Source: Conexibacter arvalis
GTDB lineage: Bacteria > Actinomycetota > Thermoleophilia > Solirubrobacterales > Solirubrobacteraceae
Reading direction: 5' to 3'
DNA: 64,000 nt
NCBI RefSeq assembly: GCF_014199525.1
Contig: NZ_JACHNU010000007.1
Location: forward strand, 186,001-250,000
Below the pieces are notes generated by a model. It did not search any database, was not told where the DNA came from, and saw nothing but the letters and a program-made list of their open reading frames with translations. Every line of letters begins with the position of its first letter. The stretch's first letter is position 1. The position numbers were made by a program, and so were the translations under genes. Positions 1-13,174 of the stretch are shown here, piece after piece.

Positions 1-98
1 GCCGGCTCACGGCGGCGGCGACTCGCAGCGGACGCGGCTGCAGCCGTGGCGGAGCGGCGCCCGCGCCGGCGGCCGGCTCCGCGCCCGACCGCGCGTGC

Positions 99-102
<4 letters not shown>
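1..102 (+). CDS. Possible 3' end of a rightward gene cut by the window edge
   Basis: Frame 1 is open from base 1 to a TAG at 100-102 and encodes an Ala/Arg/Pro-rich tail (33 codons). It would converge on, and overlap by 4 bases, the stop of the PNPOx-fold gene. Such a tail is common at the C-terminus of actinobacterial membrane proteins, but there is no domain to recognise. In DNA of this GC content open frames of this length also occur by chance, so this is weak. Confidence 0.2.
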
Positions 103-4734
<4,632 letters not shown>

Positions 4735-4738
<4 letters not shown>

Positions 4739-5499
4739 CCGGTTCGCGGACCCCGCTGATCGCGGGCAACTGGAAGATGCACAAGACGATCGCGGAGGCC
4801 GAGGAGTTCATCCAGGCGCTGCTGCCGCGCGTCTTCTCCGCCGATGGGATCGACATCGGGATCTGTCCGCCGTTCACCTCGCTGCAGGCGATGGTCGACT
4901 CGGCGCGCGGCTCGGCGGTGCGCGTCTACGCGCAGAACATGCACCACGCCGACCAGGGCGCCTTCACCGGCGAGGTCTCGGCGGCGATGCTGAGCGAGCT
5001 CGAGGTCCAGGGCACGATCCTCGGCCACTCGGAGCGGCGCGAGCTGTTCGGCGAGACCGACAAGTCGCTGGCGCTGGCCGTGCCGCAGGCGCTGGAGGCC
5101 GGCCTGGAGCCGATCCTCTGCGTCGGCGAGACCGAGGCCGAGCGCGAGAGAGGCGACACCGAGCGCAAGCTCCGCCACCAGATCCAGGAGGGGCTCGCGA
5201 AGGTCGCCGACGACCGGCTCGCCGACGTCGTGATCGCCTACGAGCCGATCTGGGCGATCGGCACCGGTCTGACCGCCACGCCCGAGCAGGCGCAGGAGGC
5301 GTGCGCCTTCGTGCGCGCGCTCGTGGGGCAGCGCTCGCAGGAGGCGGCCGACCGCGTCCGCATCCTCTACGGCGGCTCGATGAAGCCTGAGAACGCCGCC
5401 GAGCTGCTCGCGCTGCCCGACGTCGACGGCGGCCTCGTCGGCGGCGCCAGCCTCGACCCGGAGGCGTTCGCCGCGATCGTGGAGGCCGCGTCGGCATGA
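4735..5499 (+). CDS. tpiA: Triosephosphate isomerase
   Basis: Interconverts dihydroxyacetone phosphate and glyceraldehyde-3-phosphate. The 254-residue TIM barrel carries the active-site lysine in AGNWKMHK, the histidine electrophile in LGHSERR, the catalytic base Glu in [11 protein letters not shown] and the phosphate loop [10 protein letters not shown]. The start is TTG at 4735, overlapping the pgk stop by four bases; no later ATG precedes AGNWK. TTG plus overlap suggests expression depends on coupling to pgk. Confidence 0.96.
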
Positions 5500-7115
5500 C
5501 GCTCCCGCGCGGCGCCCGGAGACTGCCCGCCCCGCGGGCGGCGCTCGTCGTGCTCGACGGGTGGGGGATCGCCCCGCCCGGTCCGGGCAACGCCGTCTCG
5601 CTCGCCGAGACGCCGGTCTTCGACGAGCTGTGGGCCGACTACCCGACGACCCAGCTGACCGCGAAGGGCAAGGCCGTCGGCCTCCCCGAGGGGCAGATGG
5701 GGAACTCCGAGGTCGGCCACCTCAACCTGGGCGCCGGCACGATCGTGAAGCAGGACCTGACCCGCATCGACGAGGCGGCCGAGGAGGGCACGCTCGCCCA
5801 GAGCGAGGTGCTGCGCGCCGCCTTCGAGGCTGGCGCCGCGGAGGGGAGACGGGTCCACCTGATCGGGCTCGTCTCCGAGGGCGGCGTCCACTCGTCGATG
5901 AGACACCTGAAGGCGCTGATCGAGCTGGGGGCGTCGCTCGGCGTCTCCGACCTCGTCGTCCACGCCTTCACCGACGGCCGCGACACGCTGCCGAAGGCCG
6001 GCGCCGGGTACCTCAGAGAGGTCGAGGGGTGGATGGCGGCCGCCGGCGCGGGCCGGATCGGCTCCGTCATCGGCCGCTACTTCGCGATGGACCGCGACAA
6101 GCGCTGGGACCGCGTCCAGCAGGCGTACGACCTGCTCGTCCACGGGATCGGCCAGCACCACGCCGACAGCGGCCCGGCCGCGGTCGAGGCCGCCTACGCG
6201 CGCGAGGAGACCGACGAGTTCGTGACCGCCACGACCGTCGGCGGAGAGGCGCGGATCCGCCCCGAGCAGGACTCGGTGATCGGGATCAACTTCCGTCCCG
6301 ACCGCATGCGCGAGATCACGCTCGCCCTCGCCGACCCGGCGTTCGGCGACGTCGACCGCAGAGGCGCCGCGCCGGTCGCGCGCTACACCTGCATGACCGA
6401 GTACAACGAGGACTGGTCCTACCCGGTCGCCTTCCCGCCGGCCCGCCCGACGGTCACGCTGGCGAGCACGCTCGCGCAGGCCGGCGCGACCCAGCTGCAC
6501 GTCGCGGAGACGGAGAAGTACCCGCACGTCACCTACTTCTTCAACGGCGGCGAGGAGCACCCGTACGACGGCGAGCGGCGCGAGCTGGCGCCCTCGCCGC
6601 GCGACGTGCCGACCTACGACCACAAGCCCGAGATGAGCGCGCGCGAGGCGGCGAGGCTGTTCGTCGACGCCTGGCGGGAGGACGAGCCGCGCTTCGGGAT
6701 CATCAACTTCGCCAACGCCGACATGGTCGGCCACACCGGCGACATCCCGGCCGCGACGAAGGCGGTCGAGACGGTCGACGAATGCCTCGGCGAGGTCGTG
6801 CGCGCCGTCCACGAGAGCGGCGGCGTCGTGCTGATCACCGCCGACCACGGCAACGCCGACCACATGCTCGAGCCCGACGGCAGCCCGAACACCGCCCACT
6901 CGCTCAACCCGGTCCCGGTGATCGTCACGGTCCCCGGCGTCGACCTGCGCGACGGCGGGATCCTCGCGGACGTCGCGCCGACCCTGCTGAACCTGCTCGG
7001 CGTCGAGAAGCCCGAGCAGATGACGGGCACCTCGCTGATCGCGGGATCCTCGCCTGGAGGCTCGGATCCCGTCGGGAGAACTCGCCCTGGGGGCTCGTTC
7101 TCCCAGCCGACGTGA
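5496..7115 (+). CDS. gpmI: 2,3-bisphosphoglycerate-independent phosphoglycerate mutase
   Basis: Mn-dependent interconversion of 3- and 2-phosphoglycerate, alkaline-phosphatase superfamily. The 539-residue protein has VVLDGWGIAP at the N-terminus, the phosphoserine nucleophile in QMGNSEVGHLNLG, and metal ligands in ADMVGHTGD and TADHGNADHM. ATG 5496 overlaps the tpiA stop (ATGA). Beyond the usual C-terminus (MTGTSLI) it carries about 24 extra residues rich in Gly, Ser and Arg, coded by near-repeats of TCGGGAGAACTCGCC type; family length is nearer 510. Confidence 0.96.
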   Translation: MTLPRGARRLPAPRAALVVLDGWGIAPPGPGNAVSLAETPVFDELWADYPTTQLTAKGKAVGLPEGQMGNSEVGHLNLGAGTIVKQDLTRIDEAAEEGTLAQSEVLRAAFEAGAAEGRRVHLIGLVSEGGVHSSMRHLKALIELGASLGVSDLVVHAFTDGRDTLPKAGAGYLREVEGWMAAAGAGRIGSVIGRYFAMDRDKRWDRVQQAYDLLVHGIGQHHADSGPAAVEAAYAREETDEFVTATTVGGEARIRPEQDSVIGINFRPDRMREITLALADPAFGDVDRRGAAPVARYTCMTEYNEDWSYPVAFPPARPTVTLASTLAQAGATQLHVAETEKYPHVTYFFNGGEEHPYDGERRELAPSPRDVPTYDHKPEMSAREAARLFVDAWREDEPRFGIINFANADMVGHTGDIPAATKAVETVDECLGEVVRAVHESGGVVLITADHGNADHMLEPDGSPNTAHSLNPVPVIVTVPGVDLRDGGILADVAPTLLNLLGVEKPEQMTGTSLIAGSSPGGSDPVGRTRPGGSFSQPT

Positions 7116-7117
7116 CG

Positions 7118-8794
7118 ATGGCGTTCAAGCGTCGCCGACCGCTCCCGCCCTGGCCGGAGGCCCGGCCCCTGCGCGATTGGCAGCAGAAGGCGATCGAGGC
7201 GCTCGCGACCCACGACGGGGAGGCCTTCCTCGCCTCCGCGACGCCGGCCGCCGGCAAGACGACCTTCGGGCTGCGCGTCGCGTACGAGATGCTCGATCGC
7301 GGCGAGGTGCAGCGGGTCGCGATCCTCGCGCCGACCGCGCACATCTGCCGCCAGTGGGCCTCCGACGCCGCCCGCTACGGGATCGACCTCGAGCCCAACC
7401 GCCCCAACAGCGAGGGCCCTGAGCCGAGCGACCGCGACGGCGTCGTCGTCACCTACCAGGCGGTCGCGGCCGGCGCGAGGCCGCACCGGCAGGCGTGCAA
7501 CGCCCGCCGCACGCTGCTGATCGCCGACGAGCCCCACCACATGGGCGAGCACGCCGCCTGGGGCGCGACCGCGATGGACGCCTTCGCGAAGGCCCACAAG
7601 CGGCTGCTGCTGTCGGGCACGCCGTTCCGCTCCGACAACTCGCCGATCCCCTGGGTCGAGTACGACGCCGACGGCGTCTCCAGCGCCAGCTACGCCTACT
7701 CGTACACGCAGGCGCTGATGGACGGCGTCTGCCGGCCGATCACCTTCCTGCCCTACGACGGCGACATGGAGTGGCAGAGCGACGGCCGCCGTCGGCGCGC
7801 CGACTTCTCGATCGTGCTGCCGCGCAACGAGGACGCGCGGCGGCTGCGGACGGCGCTCGACGGCGAGGGCGACTGGATCCGGCGCGTGCTCGTCGACGCC
7901 GACGCGAAGCTCGGCGAGATCCGCGCCGGCGACCATCCCGACGCCGGCGGCCTCGTGATCGCGATCGACAAGCAGCACGCGATCCAGCTCGCGGGCCAGC
8001 TGGAGAAGATCTCCGGCGAGGCGCCGATGATCGTCACCTCCGACGAGGCCGACGCCTCCCAGCGGATCGCCCGCTACGCCGCCGGCACGAGCCGCTGGAT
8101 CGTCTCCGTGCTGATGGTCTCCGAGGGCGTCGACATCCCGCGCCTGCGCGTCGGGGTCTACGCGACGACCGCCCGCACCGAGCTGTTCTTCCGCCAGGTC
8201 GTCGGCCGCTTCATCCGCCGCTCGCCGAGACCGACGAGACAGATGAGCTACCTGTTCCTGCCGTCGGACATATTGCTCAAGACGCTCGCCTCGCGGATCG
8301 AGGAGGAGCGCAACCACGCGATCGAGTTCAAGCCGGGCCTGGAGGAGGGCCAGCTCGACGAGCCGCCCGAGCGGCGTAGAAGCGAGCCCGGCGTCTACGA
8401 GGCGCTCTACTCGGACGCCCGCCCGGACGAGCAGATCGCGATCGGCGAGAACATGATGCTGTTCGCCGATCCCGAGCCGGCGAAGGCGAGACCGTCGGCG
8501 GCGTTCATGGCCTTCGGCGGCGGGATCGCCGAGACGGTCAAGGCGCAGCCGACCGAGGTCGAGCTGCCGAGCGCGGCCGACGACCCGGAGTCGGCCTACC
8601 AGCGGCGCGAGCGGCTGCGCGAGGAGCGCAGCAAGCTGGTCGCGACGCTGGCCCGGCGGGGGAGAGAGGACCATCGCGAGATCAACGCGCGCATCAACCG
8701 GTTGGTCGGTGCCCCGTCGGTCGGCAAGTCGACGCTCGACCAGTTGGAGAAGGCCAACGAGCGGCTGCGCAGGGAGGTCGAGCGGGGACGCTAG
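7118..8794 (+). CDS. Superfamily 2 DEAD/DEAH-type helicase
   Basis: A 558-residue ATP-dependent nucleic-acid translocase. Residues ~25-45 hold a Q/Walker A region (RDWQQKAIEAL; ASATPAAGKTTFGL), followed by VAILAPTAHICRQWA, a DEAH-box variant IADEPHHMG, motif III LLLSGTPFR, and in the second RecA domain VSVLMVSEGVDIPRL and RQVVGRFIRRSPR (motif VI). The C-terminal ~80 residues are charged and probably helical (RERLREERSKLV). ATG 7118 lies just after the gpmI stop; an in-frame GTG at 7112 overlaps it. The layout resembles restriction- or repair-type helicases (XPB/UvsW-like), but the partner is unknown. Confidence 0.85.
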   Translation: MAFKRRRPLPPWPEARPLRDWQQKAIEALATHDGEAFLASATPAAGKTTFGLRVAYEMLDRGEVQRVAILAPTAHICRQWASDAARYGIDLEPNRPNSEGPEPSDRDGVVVTYQAVAAGARPHRQACNARRTLLIADEPHHMGEHAAWGATAMDAFAKAHKRLLLSGTPFRSDNSPIPWVEYDADGVSSASYAYSYTQALMDGVCRPITFLPYDGDMEWQSDGRRRRADFSIVLPRNEDARRLRTALDGEGDWIRRVLVDADAKLGEIRAGDHPDAGGLVIAIDKQHAIQLAGQLEKISGEAPMIVTSDEADASQRIARYAAGTSRWIVSVLMVSEGVDIPRLRVGVYATTARTELFFRQVVGRFIRRSPRPTRQMSYLFLPSDILLKTLASRIEEERNHAIEFKPGLEEGQLDEPPERRRSEPGVYEALYSDARPDEQIAIGENMMLFADPEPAKARPSAAFMAFGGGIAETVKAQPTEVELPSAADDPESAYQRRERLREERSKLVATLARRGREDHREINARINRLVGAPSVGKSTLDQLEKANERLRREVERGR

Positions 8795-8921
8795 CCGCCG
8801 CGGCGCGGGCCTGCGGCGGCCGGTGCGCCAGGGCGCCTCGCGGCGCTCGAGCACTGACCCGACGTGTCGCCTGACGCTGCTATCGTCGCGAACGAGCGGC
8901 GAGTTTCACCGTTTGGAGACA

Positions 8922-9416
8922 ATGGCGACGACCGACGTGACATCGACCGAGCCGGAGGCGGCGCCTCCGCTCTGTCCCGACGAGCTGGCCGCCTGGAAGG
9001 GCCTGCTGCGCGTCCACGCGTCGCTGATGAAGGCGCTCGACGCGGAGCTGGAGTCGGCCCACCGCCTGCCGCTCACCTCCTACGAGGTGCTGATCCAGCT
9101 CGCCGACGCGCCCGAGCGCAGGATGCGGATGTGCGACCTCGCCGACTCGGTGCTGCTGTCGCGCAGCGGCATGAGCCGCCTCGTCGACCGCCTGGAGCGC
9201 GACGGACTGCTGGAACGCGCCGCCTGCGCCAACGACGCGCGCGGCTCGTTCGCCGTCATCACGCCTGCAGGGCTGGAGCTTCTGGACGAGGCTCGCCCGA
9301 CCCATCACGAGGGCATCCGCAGGCGCTTCCTCGCGCATTTCAGCGAGCAGGAGCTGGAGCAGCTCGGCAGCCTCTGGACGCGCGTGCTCGCGGCCCAGCC
9401 CACCTCCTCGCGGTAG
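8922..9416 (+). CDS. MarR-family winged-helix regulator
   Basis: A 164-residue dimeric regulator. Residues ~20-155 follow the MarR pattern: LRVHASLMKALDAELE, the recognition helix SRSGMSRLVDRLERDGLLER, the wing with a D-R pair (ANDARGSFAVITPAG) and a C-terminal dimerisation helix. No ligand residues are diagnostic. ATG 8922 is preceded by TTGGAGAC. It lies alone, 180 bp ahead of hsp20 on the same strand, so a link to the heat-shock gene is possible but untested. Confidence 0.88.
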   Translation: MATTDVTSTEPEAAPPLCPDELAAWKGLLRVHASLMKALDAELESAHRLPLTSYEVLIQLADAPERRMRMCDLADSVLLSRSGMSRLVDRLERDGLLERAACANDARGSFAVITPAGLELLDEARPTHHEGIRRRFLAHFSEQELEQLGSLWTRVLAAQPTSSR

Positions 9417-9519
9417 TCCGCCGCGCCGACGCGCGCATCACCTCCCGCCGACGCAGCGGTTCGGCCGGGCGCCTTCACCCGCGCGGACGGGGCGAGAGGT
9501 CGGCGTGCGCGAACAGGGG

Positions 9520-9570
9520 TTGAAATCTGATGTTGATAGGCTTAGATTTGCTACGAGGACAACATCAGAT
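9520..9570 (+). promoter_or_regulatory. hsp20 promoter with overlapping inverted-repeat operator
   Basis: A good sigma-A-type promoter reads TTGAAA (9520-9525), a 17-base spacer and TAGATT (9543-9548). Overlaid is a perfect 11-bp inverted repeat ATCTGATGTTG (9525-9535) / CAACATCAGAT (9560-9570) that flanks the -10 and the expected start point. A second nested element, AATCTGA-N10-CTTAGAT (9524-9547), recurs upstream of the clp gene at 50042-50065. A repressor binding here would block transcription directly. The core TCTGA-N11-TTAGA has the spacing of the HspR element HAIR (CTTGA-N11-TCAAG) but not its sequence. Confidence 0.6.
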
Positions 9571-9595
9571 CCCCGATGCGGGAAGGAGGAACGAC

Positions 9596-10102
9596 ATGGC
9601 ACTTGTCCGCTGGGAGCCGATCCGTGAGATCAACTCCATCCAGAACGAGGTCAACCGCCTCTTCGACAGCTTCTTCGACGCTCCGGCGCGCGGCGAGCGC
9701 GCGCCGCGCCGCTGGATCCCGGCGATGGACCTGGTCGAGACCGGCGACCACTACGTGCTGCGGGCCGACCTTCCGGGGGTCCATGAGGAGGACCTCAAGA
9801 TCGAGCTCGACGACCGCACGCTGACCCTCTCGGGCGAGCGCAAGAGCGCGGTCGAGACCGAGCGTGGGGGGTACCACCGCATCGAGCGCTCCTACGGCGC
9901 CTTCTCGCGCTCGCTGACGCTGCCGGAGGGCGTCGACGCCGACGCGATCAGCGCCAGCTTCGACCGCGGCGTCCTCGAGGTGCGGGTGCCCAAGCCGGTC
10001 GCCAGCCAGCCGCGCCGCATCTCGATCGCCACGGGCGCCCAGCCCGCGATCGAGGGCAAGGAGACGACGGGCGGGCAGTCGGCCGCCGGCGACGCTGCGT
10101 AG
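9596..10102 (+). CDS. Hsp20/alpha-crystallin small heat-shock protein
   Basis: An ATP-independent holdase that forms oligomers and keeps unfolding proteins soluble. The 168-residue protein has the actinobacterial Hsp18-like start (ALVRWEPIREINSIQNEVNRLFDSFF), an alpha-crystallin domain (~residues 40-135) with ADLPGVHEEDLKIEL and the conserved turn FDRGVLEVRVPK, and a C-terminal tail. The expected I-x-I/V anchor appears as RRISIATG. ATG 9596 follows a perfect GGAAGGAGG site at 9581-9589. Confidence 0.93.
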   Translation: MALVRWEPIREINSIQNEVNRLFDSFFDAPARGERAPRRWIPAMDLVETGDHYVLRADLPGVHEEDLKIELDDRTLTLSGERKSAVETERGGYHRIERSYGAFSRSLTLPEGVDADAISASFDRGVLEVRVPKPVASQPRRISIATGAQPAIEGKETTGGQSAAGDAA

Positions 10103-10333
10103 TCGCGACATCGGGCGGGAGGCGTGCGGGTGCGTTTCCAGCCCGCGCGCCGCCCGCGCCCGAGCGGCTCGGCGTTCGCCGAGGCGCTGTGCGCTCCCGG
10201 GCGCGTCGTCCCGTGCAGAACGGCACGGGGGGTTGCAATGGCTGCCGTTCGTGTGGTGACATGAGACACGGATGTCTCGTCCGACCGGCCAGTCAATGGG
10301 CGAACCTGTCGTCTCGTGACTGGTTAAACGCTT

Positions 10334-10535
10334 TTGTTCTGATCGAGGGTTGTAGTAGGCTGGTTTTCGTTCCAACGTGGCACCGCTGGGCAGTTCTGGT
10401 GCCGCGTCGATCGTCGGCCGGGCCGGCCGACGGCCGGGCGCGTCCGGGTCAGAGCAGAGCGACCGGATCGCGCCCGTTCTGTCAAAGGCCACCTACCGCA
10501 AACGAGCCCGTGGTCCCCGCCACGGGCTCGTTCGC
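10334..10535 (+). ncRNA. Candidate small structured RNA between hsp20 and tgt
   Basis: The 549-bp gap between hsp20 and tgt contains no convincing ORF but an ordered set of RNA-gene signals. A promoter-like TTGTTC (10334-10339), 16 bases and TAGGCT (10356-10361) predicts a start near 10368. Then follow a hairpin CGTGGCACC/GGTGCCGCG (10376-10384/10398-10406), a GC-rich hairpin GTCGGCCG/CGGCCGAC (10413-10420/10424-10431), and a strong final hairpin with 13-bp perfect arms AACGAGCCCGTGG/CCACGGGCTCGTT (10501-10513/10520-10532). The last could be an intrinsic terminator without a U-tract. Expected length is about 165 nt. It has neither the SRP RNA signature nor the closed rod of 6S RNA, so no family is assigned. 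Confidence 0.4.
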
Positions 10536-10651
10536 GTTCGGCGCGAGGAAGAGCGGTGGCGCGGTGGGCGCGGCGCGGGGCTGCGGGGATCGCGCGATCG
10601 CCGGGCGCGGCTCGGGTCGGCGGGGCGGGCGATCCTCTAGGGTCCAGCGGG

Positions 10652-11875
10652 ATGGCTCCGCTTCTCGAGATCCAGCATCGCGACCCCGGCTCGCGCGCGC
10701 GCACGGGCGTCCTCAACCTCGCGCACGGACAGGTGCGCACGCCGGCCTTCGTCCCGCTCGCGACGAAGGGCACGATCAAGGGCCTCGAGCCGCGCGAGGT
10801 GCGCGCGCTCGGCTACGACATGGTGCTCGGCAACACCTTCCACCTCTTCCTCGCGCCCGGCCACGAGCTCGTCAAGGACCAGGGCGGCCTCCACGAGTTC
10901 ATGCGCTGGGAGGAGCCGATCATCACCGACTCCGGCGGCTTCCAGGTCTTCTCGATGGGCCACGGGACGGTCGCCGACGAGATCAAGGGCCGCGCGCCGA
11001 GCGGCTCCGATCGCGCCGGGGCGATCCTTGGGATCGAGGAGGAGGGGGTCCGCTTCCGCTCCTACATCGACGGCGGCGAGCGGTTCATGGCGCCGGAGAC
11101 CTCGATGGAGGTGCAGGCGGCGCTCGGCTCCGACATCGCGCTCGCGTTCGACGAGTGCACGCCCTTCCACGTCACGCGCGAGTACACCGAGCGCTCGACC
11201 GAGCGGACCCATCGCTGGCTCGACCGCTGCATCGCGTGGCACGACGAGCACCAGCCCGTCGGCCAGGCGCTGTACTCGATCTCGCAGGGCGGCGTCTACG
11301 AGGACCTGCGCCGCGCCGCGACCCGCCACGTCGCGCAGACGCGCGCGCCCGGCGTCGCGATCGGCGGCTCGCTCGGCGCCGACAAGCCGCAGATGTACGA
11401 GGTCGTCGACTGGGCGACTGACGAGCTGGAGCGGGTCGCGCCCGACAAGCCCCGCCACCTGCTCGGCATCGGCGAGGTCGACGACCTCGTCCGCGGCGTC
11501 GAGCTCGGTATCGACACCTTCGACTGCGCGATGCCGACGCGGATCGGCCGCCACGGGATGGCGCTCGTCCCCGACCCCTCCAGACGGTGGCGGATCGACC
11601 TGACGAAGGGCCGCATGAAGCAGGCGAAGGAGCCGATCATGGAGGACTGCCCGTGCCCGGCGTGCAGCCAGGGCTTCACGCGCGCCTACCTCCACTACCT
11701 GTTCGGCGCCCACGAGCTGACGGCGCTGCGGCTCGTCACGCTCCACAACCTCGCGTTCATCGCCCGGCTGATGGCCGACCTGCGCGGCGCGATCGCGACC
11801 GGGACGCTGCCGCAGGTCGCCGCGGCGATCCGCGCCGGCGCCGCGCCGGGCGCGCTCGCCACGGCCGCGGCGTAG
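10652..11875 (+). CDS. tgt: tRNA-guanine transglycosylase
   Basis: Exchanges guanine-34 for preQ1 in GUN-anticodon tRNAs, leading to queuosine. The 407-residue TIM barrel has NTFHLFLAPG, the active-site Asp in TDSGGFQVFSMG, the nucleophile region GIDTFDCAMPTRIGR and the zinc site CPCPAC...H (residues ~340-375). ATG 10652 is the start that gives the family N-terminus. It stands alone, and its stop codon sits in a hairpin shared with the convergent kinase gene. Confidence 0.95.
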   Translation: MAPLLEIQHRDPGSRARTGVLNLAHGQVRTPAFVPLATKGTIKGLEPREVRALGYDMVLGNTFHLFLAPGHELVKDQGGLHEFMRWEEPIITDSGGFQVFSMGHGTVADEIKGRAPSGSDRAGAILGIEEEGVRFRSYIDGGERFMAPETSMEVQAALGSDIALAFDECTPFHVTREYTERSTERTHRWLDRCIAWHDEHQPVGQALYSISQGGVYEDLRRAATRHVAQTRAPGVAIGGSLGADKPQMYEVVDWATDELERVAPDKPRHLLGIGEVDDLVRGVELGIDTFDCAMPTRIGRHGMALVPDPSRRWRIDLTKGRMKQAKEPIMEDCPCPACSQGFTRAYLHYLFGAHELTALRLVTLHNLAFIARLMADLRGAIATGTLPQVAAAIRAGAAPGALATAAA

Positions 11876-11888
11876 GCGCTCCGCCTAC
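11872..11888. terminator. Bidirectional hairpin holding both stop codons of tgt and the kinase gene
   Basis: GTAGGCG (11872-11878) and CGCCTAC (11882-11888) form a 7-bp stem with a three-base loop. The TAG of tgt (11873-11875) lies in one arm and the complement of the kinase TAG (11885-11887) in the other. The short stem makes strong termination uncertain. Confidence 0.4.
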
Positions 11889-13174
11889 TTGCTGTTGTCG
11901 TTGACGAGGTCCTTGACCTGCTGGATCGCGTCTCTCGCGTTGTCGGAGACGACTCTGCGCAGCTGGACGGCCTGATCGCGGTTGCCGGTGGCGACGATCG
12001 CGACGGCGGTGCCGGCGCCGATGAGCAGGAAGACGAGCAGCAGCGCGAGGAAGCGGCGGGCGGCGCGGCCGCCGCTCTTGGCGGCCTTCGCCGGCGCGCC
12101 GCCGCGGCCTTGACGGGCGGAGGCGCCCGGGGCCGCCGGGGCAGGCGCCGCTCTGCGGCGGGCCGGGACCTGCTGCGGCGGCTGGCGGCGCGGCAGCGCG
12201 CGCGTCGCGCCGGTCGGCTCGCGCTCGGCGGCGCGCGCCGCCGCGGCGCCGGCCGCGCCCGCGGCCGCAGCGGCCGCGCTCCCGCGCAGGATGCGGGTGG
12301 CGGCCGTCCCGGCCGGGAGGTGTGCCGTCTGGTCGGTGTCGGCGACCGGCGGGATCCCGCGGGCGCCGTCGCGCAGCGTCCGCTCGAAGGTCGCCGCGTC
12401 GGCCGGGCGGCCGCCCGGCTCGAGCGCCAGCGCCATCGCGACCGCCTGCGCCAGCGTCGGCGGGACGGCCGGGTCGAGCTCGTCCAGTCGCATCGGCAGC
12501 TCGCGCTGCTGCTTCAGCGCCAGCTCCGACAGCGACGTCGCCTCGTAGGGGAGACGGCCCGACAGCAGCTGGTAGGCGACGACGCCGAGCGAGTAGATGT
12601 CGGCGCGCGGGCCGGCCTCCTCGCCGCGCGCCTGCTCGGGCGCGAGATAGGCGGCGGTGCCGAGCACCGAGCCGACCTGCGTGATGCTCGACTGCTCGGT
12701 CGCCTTCGCGATGCCGAAGTCGGCGAGCTTGACGACGCCGTCGTCGGAGCGCAGCAGGTTGCCGGGCTTGACGTCGCGGTGGACGACGCCGTTGCGGTGG
12801 GCGTAGTCGAGGCCGCGGCAGGCCTGCACGAGGACGTCGACGGCCTCCTGGACGTCGAGGTGGCCGCGGTCCCTCAGCAGCTCGGCGCACGAGCGCCCGG
12901 CGACGTACTCCATCACGATGAAGTGCTGGTGGGCCGCCTCGTCGAAGCCGAAGTCGAAGACCTGCACGACGTTCGGGTGGACGAGCCGCGCGGCGGCGAG
13001 CGCCTCGCGGCGGAAGCGCGAGACGAAGGCAGGGTCGTCGGCGAGATGCTCGGCGAGCAGCTTGACGGCGACGTGGCGCTCCAGGCGGCGGTCGAGCGCC
13101 AGCTGGACGGTCGACATGCCGCCGATGCCGAGGCGGCGCTCCAGCTCGTAGCGGCCGGCGATCACGGTGCTCAT
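11885..13174 (-). CDS. PknB-like eukaryotic-type Ser/Thr protein kinase, single-pass membrane protein
   Basis: A 429-residue signalling kinase. The N-terminal ~275 residues form the kinase: glycine loop RLGIGGMSTVQLA, lysine in HVAVKLL, catalytic loop HRDVKPGNLL, DFGIAK and APEQARG. An Ala/Pro/Arg-rich juxtamembrane linker follows, then a transmembrane helix (FLALLLVFLLIGAGTAVAIV) and a short external tail of about 35 residues, without PASTA repeats. ATG 13174 overlaps the stop of the upstream lipoprotein gene (ATGA), so the two are co-translated; the lipoprotein may be its sensor partner. The two arginines of the external tail segment LRRV-SDNARD that can be read use CGC and AGA, and AGA is rare elsewhere in this gene. 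Confidence 0.93.
   Translation of the reverse strand: MSTVIAGRYELERRLGIGGMSTVQLALDRRLERHVAVKLLAEHLADDPAFVSRFRREALAAARLVHPNVVQVFDFGFDEAAHQHFIVMEYVAGRSCAELLRDRGHLDVQEAVDVLVQACRGLDYAHRNGVVHRDVKPGNLLRSDDGVVKLADFGIAKATEQSSITQVGSVLGTAAYLAPEQARGEEAGPRADIYSLGVVAYQLLSGRLPYEATSLSELALKQQRELPMRLDELDPAVPPTLAQAVAMALALEPGGRPADAATFERTLRDGARGIPPVADTDQTAHLPAGTAATRILRGSAAAAAAGAAGAAAARAAEREPTGATRALPRRQPPQQVPARRRAAPAPAAPGASARQGRGGAPAKAAKSGGRAARRFLALLLVFLLIGAGTAVAIVATGNRDQAVQLRRVVSDNARDAIQQVKDLVNDNSK

Noticed and set aside
10377-10640. 87-codon ORF over the candidate small RNA
   Set aside because: Arg/Gly-rich product without ribosome site; it runs through the strong hairpin at 10501-10532.
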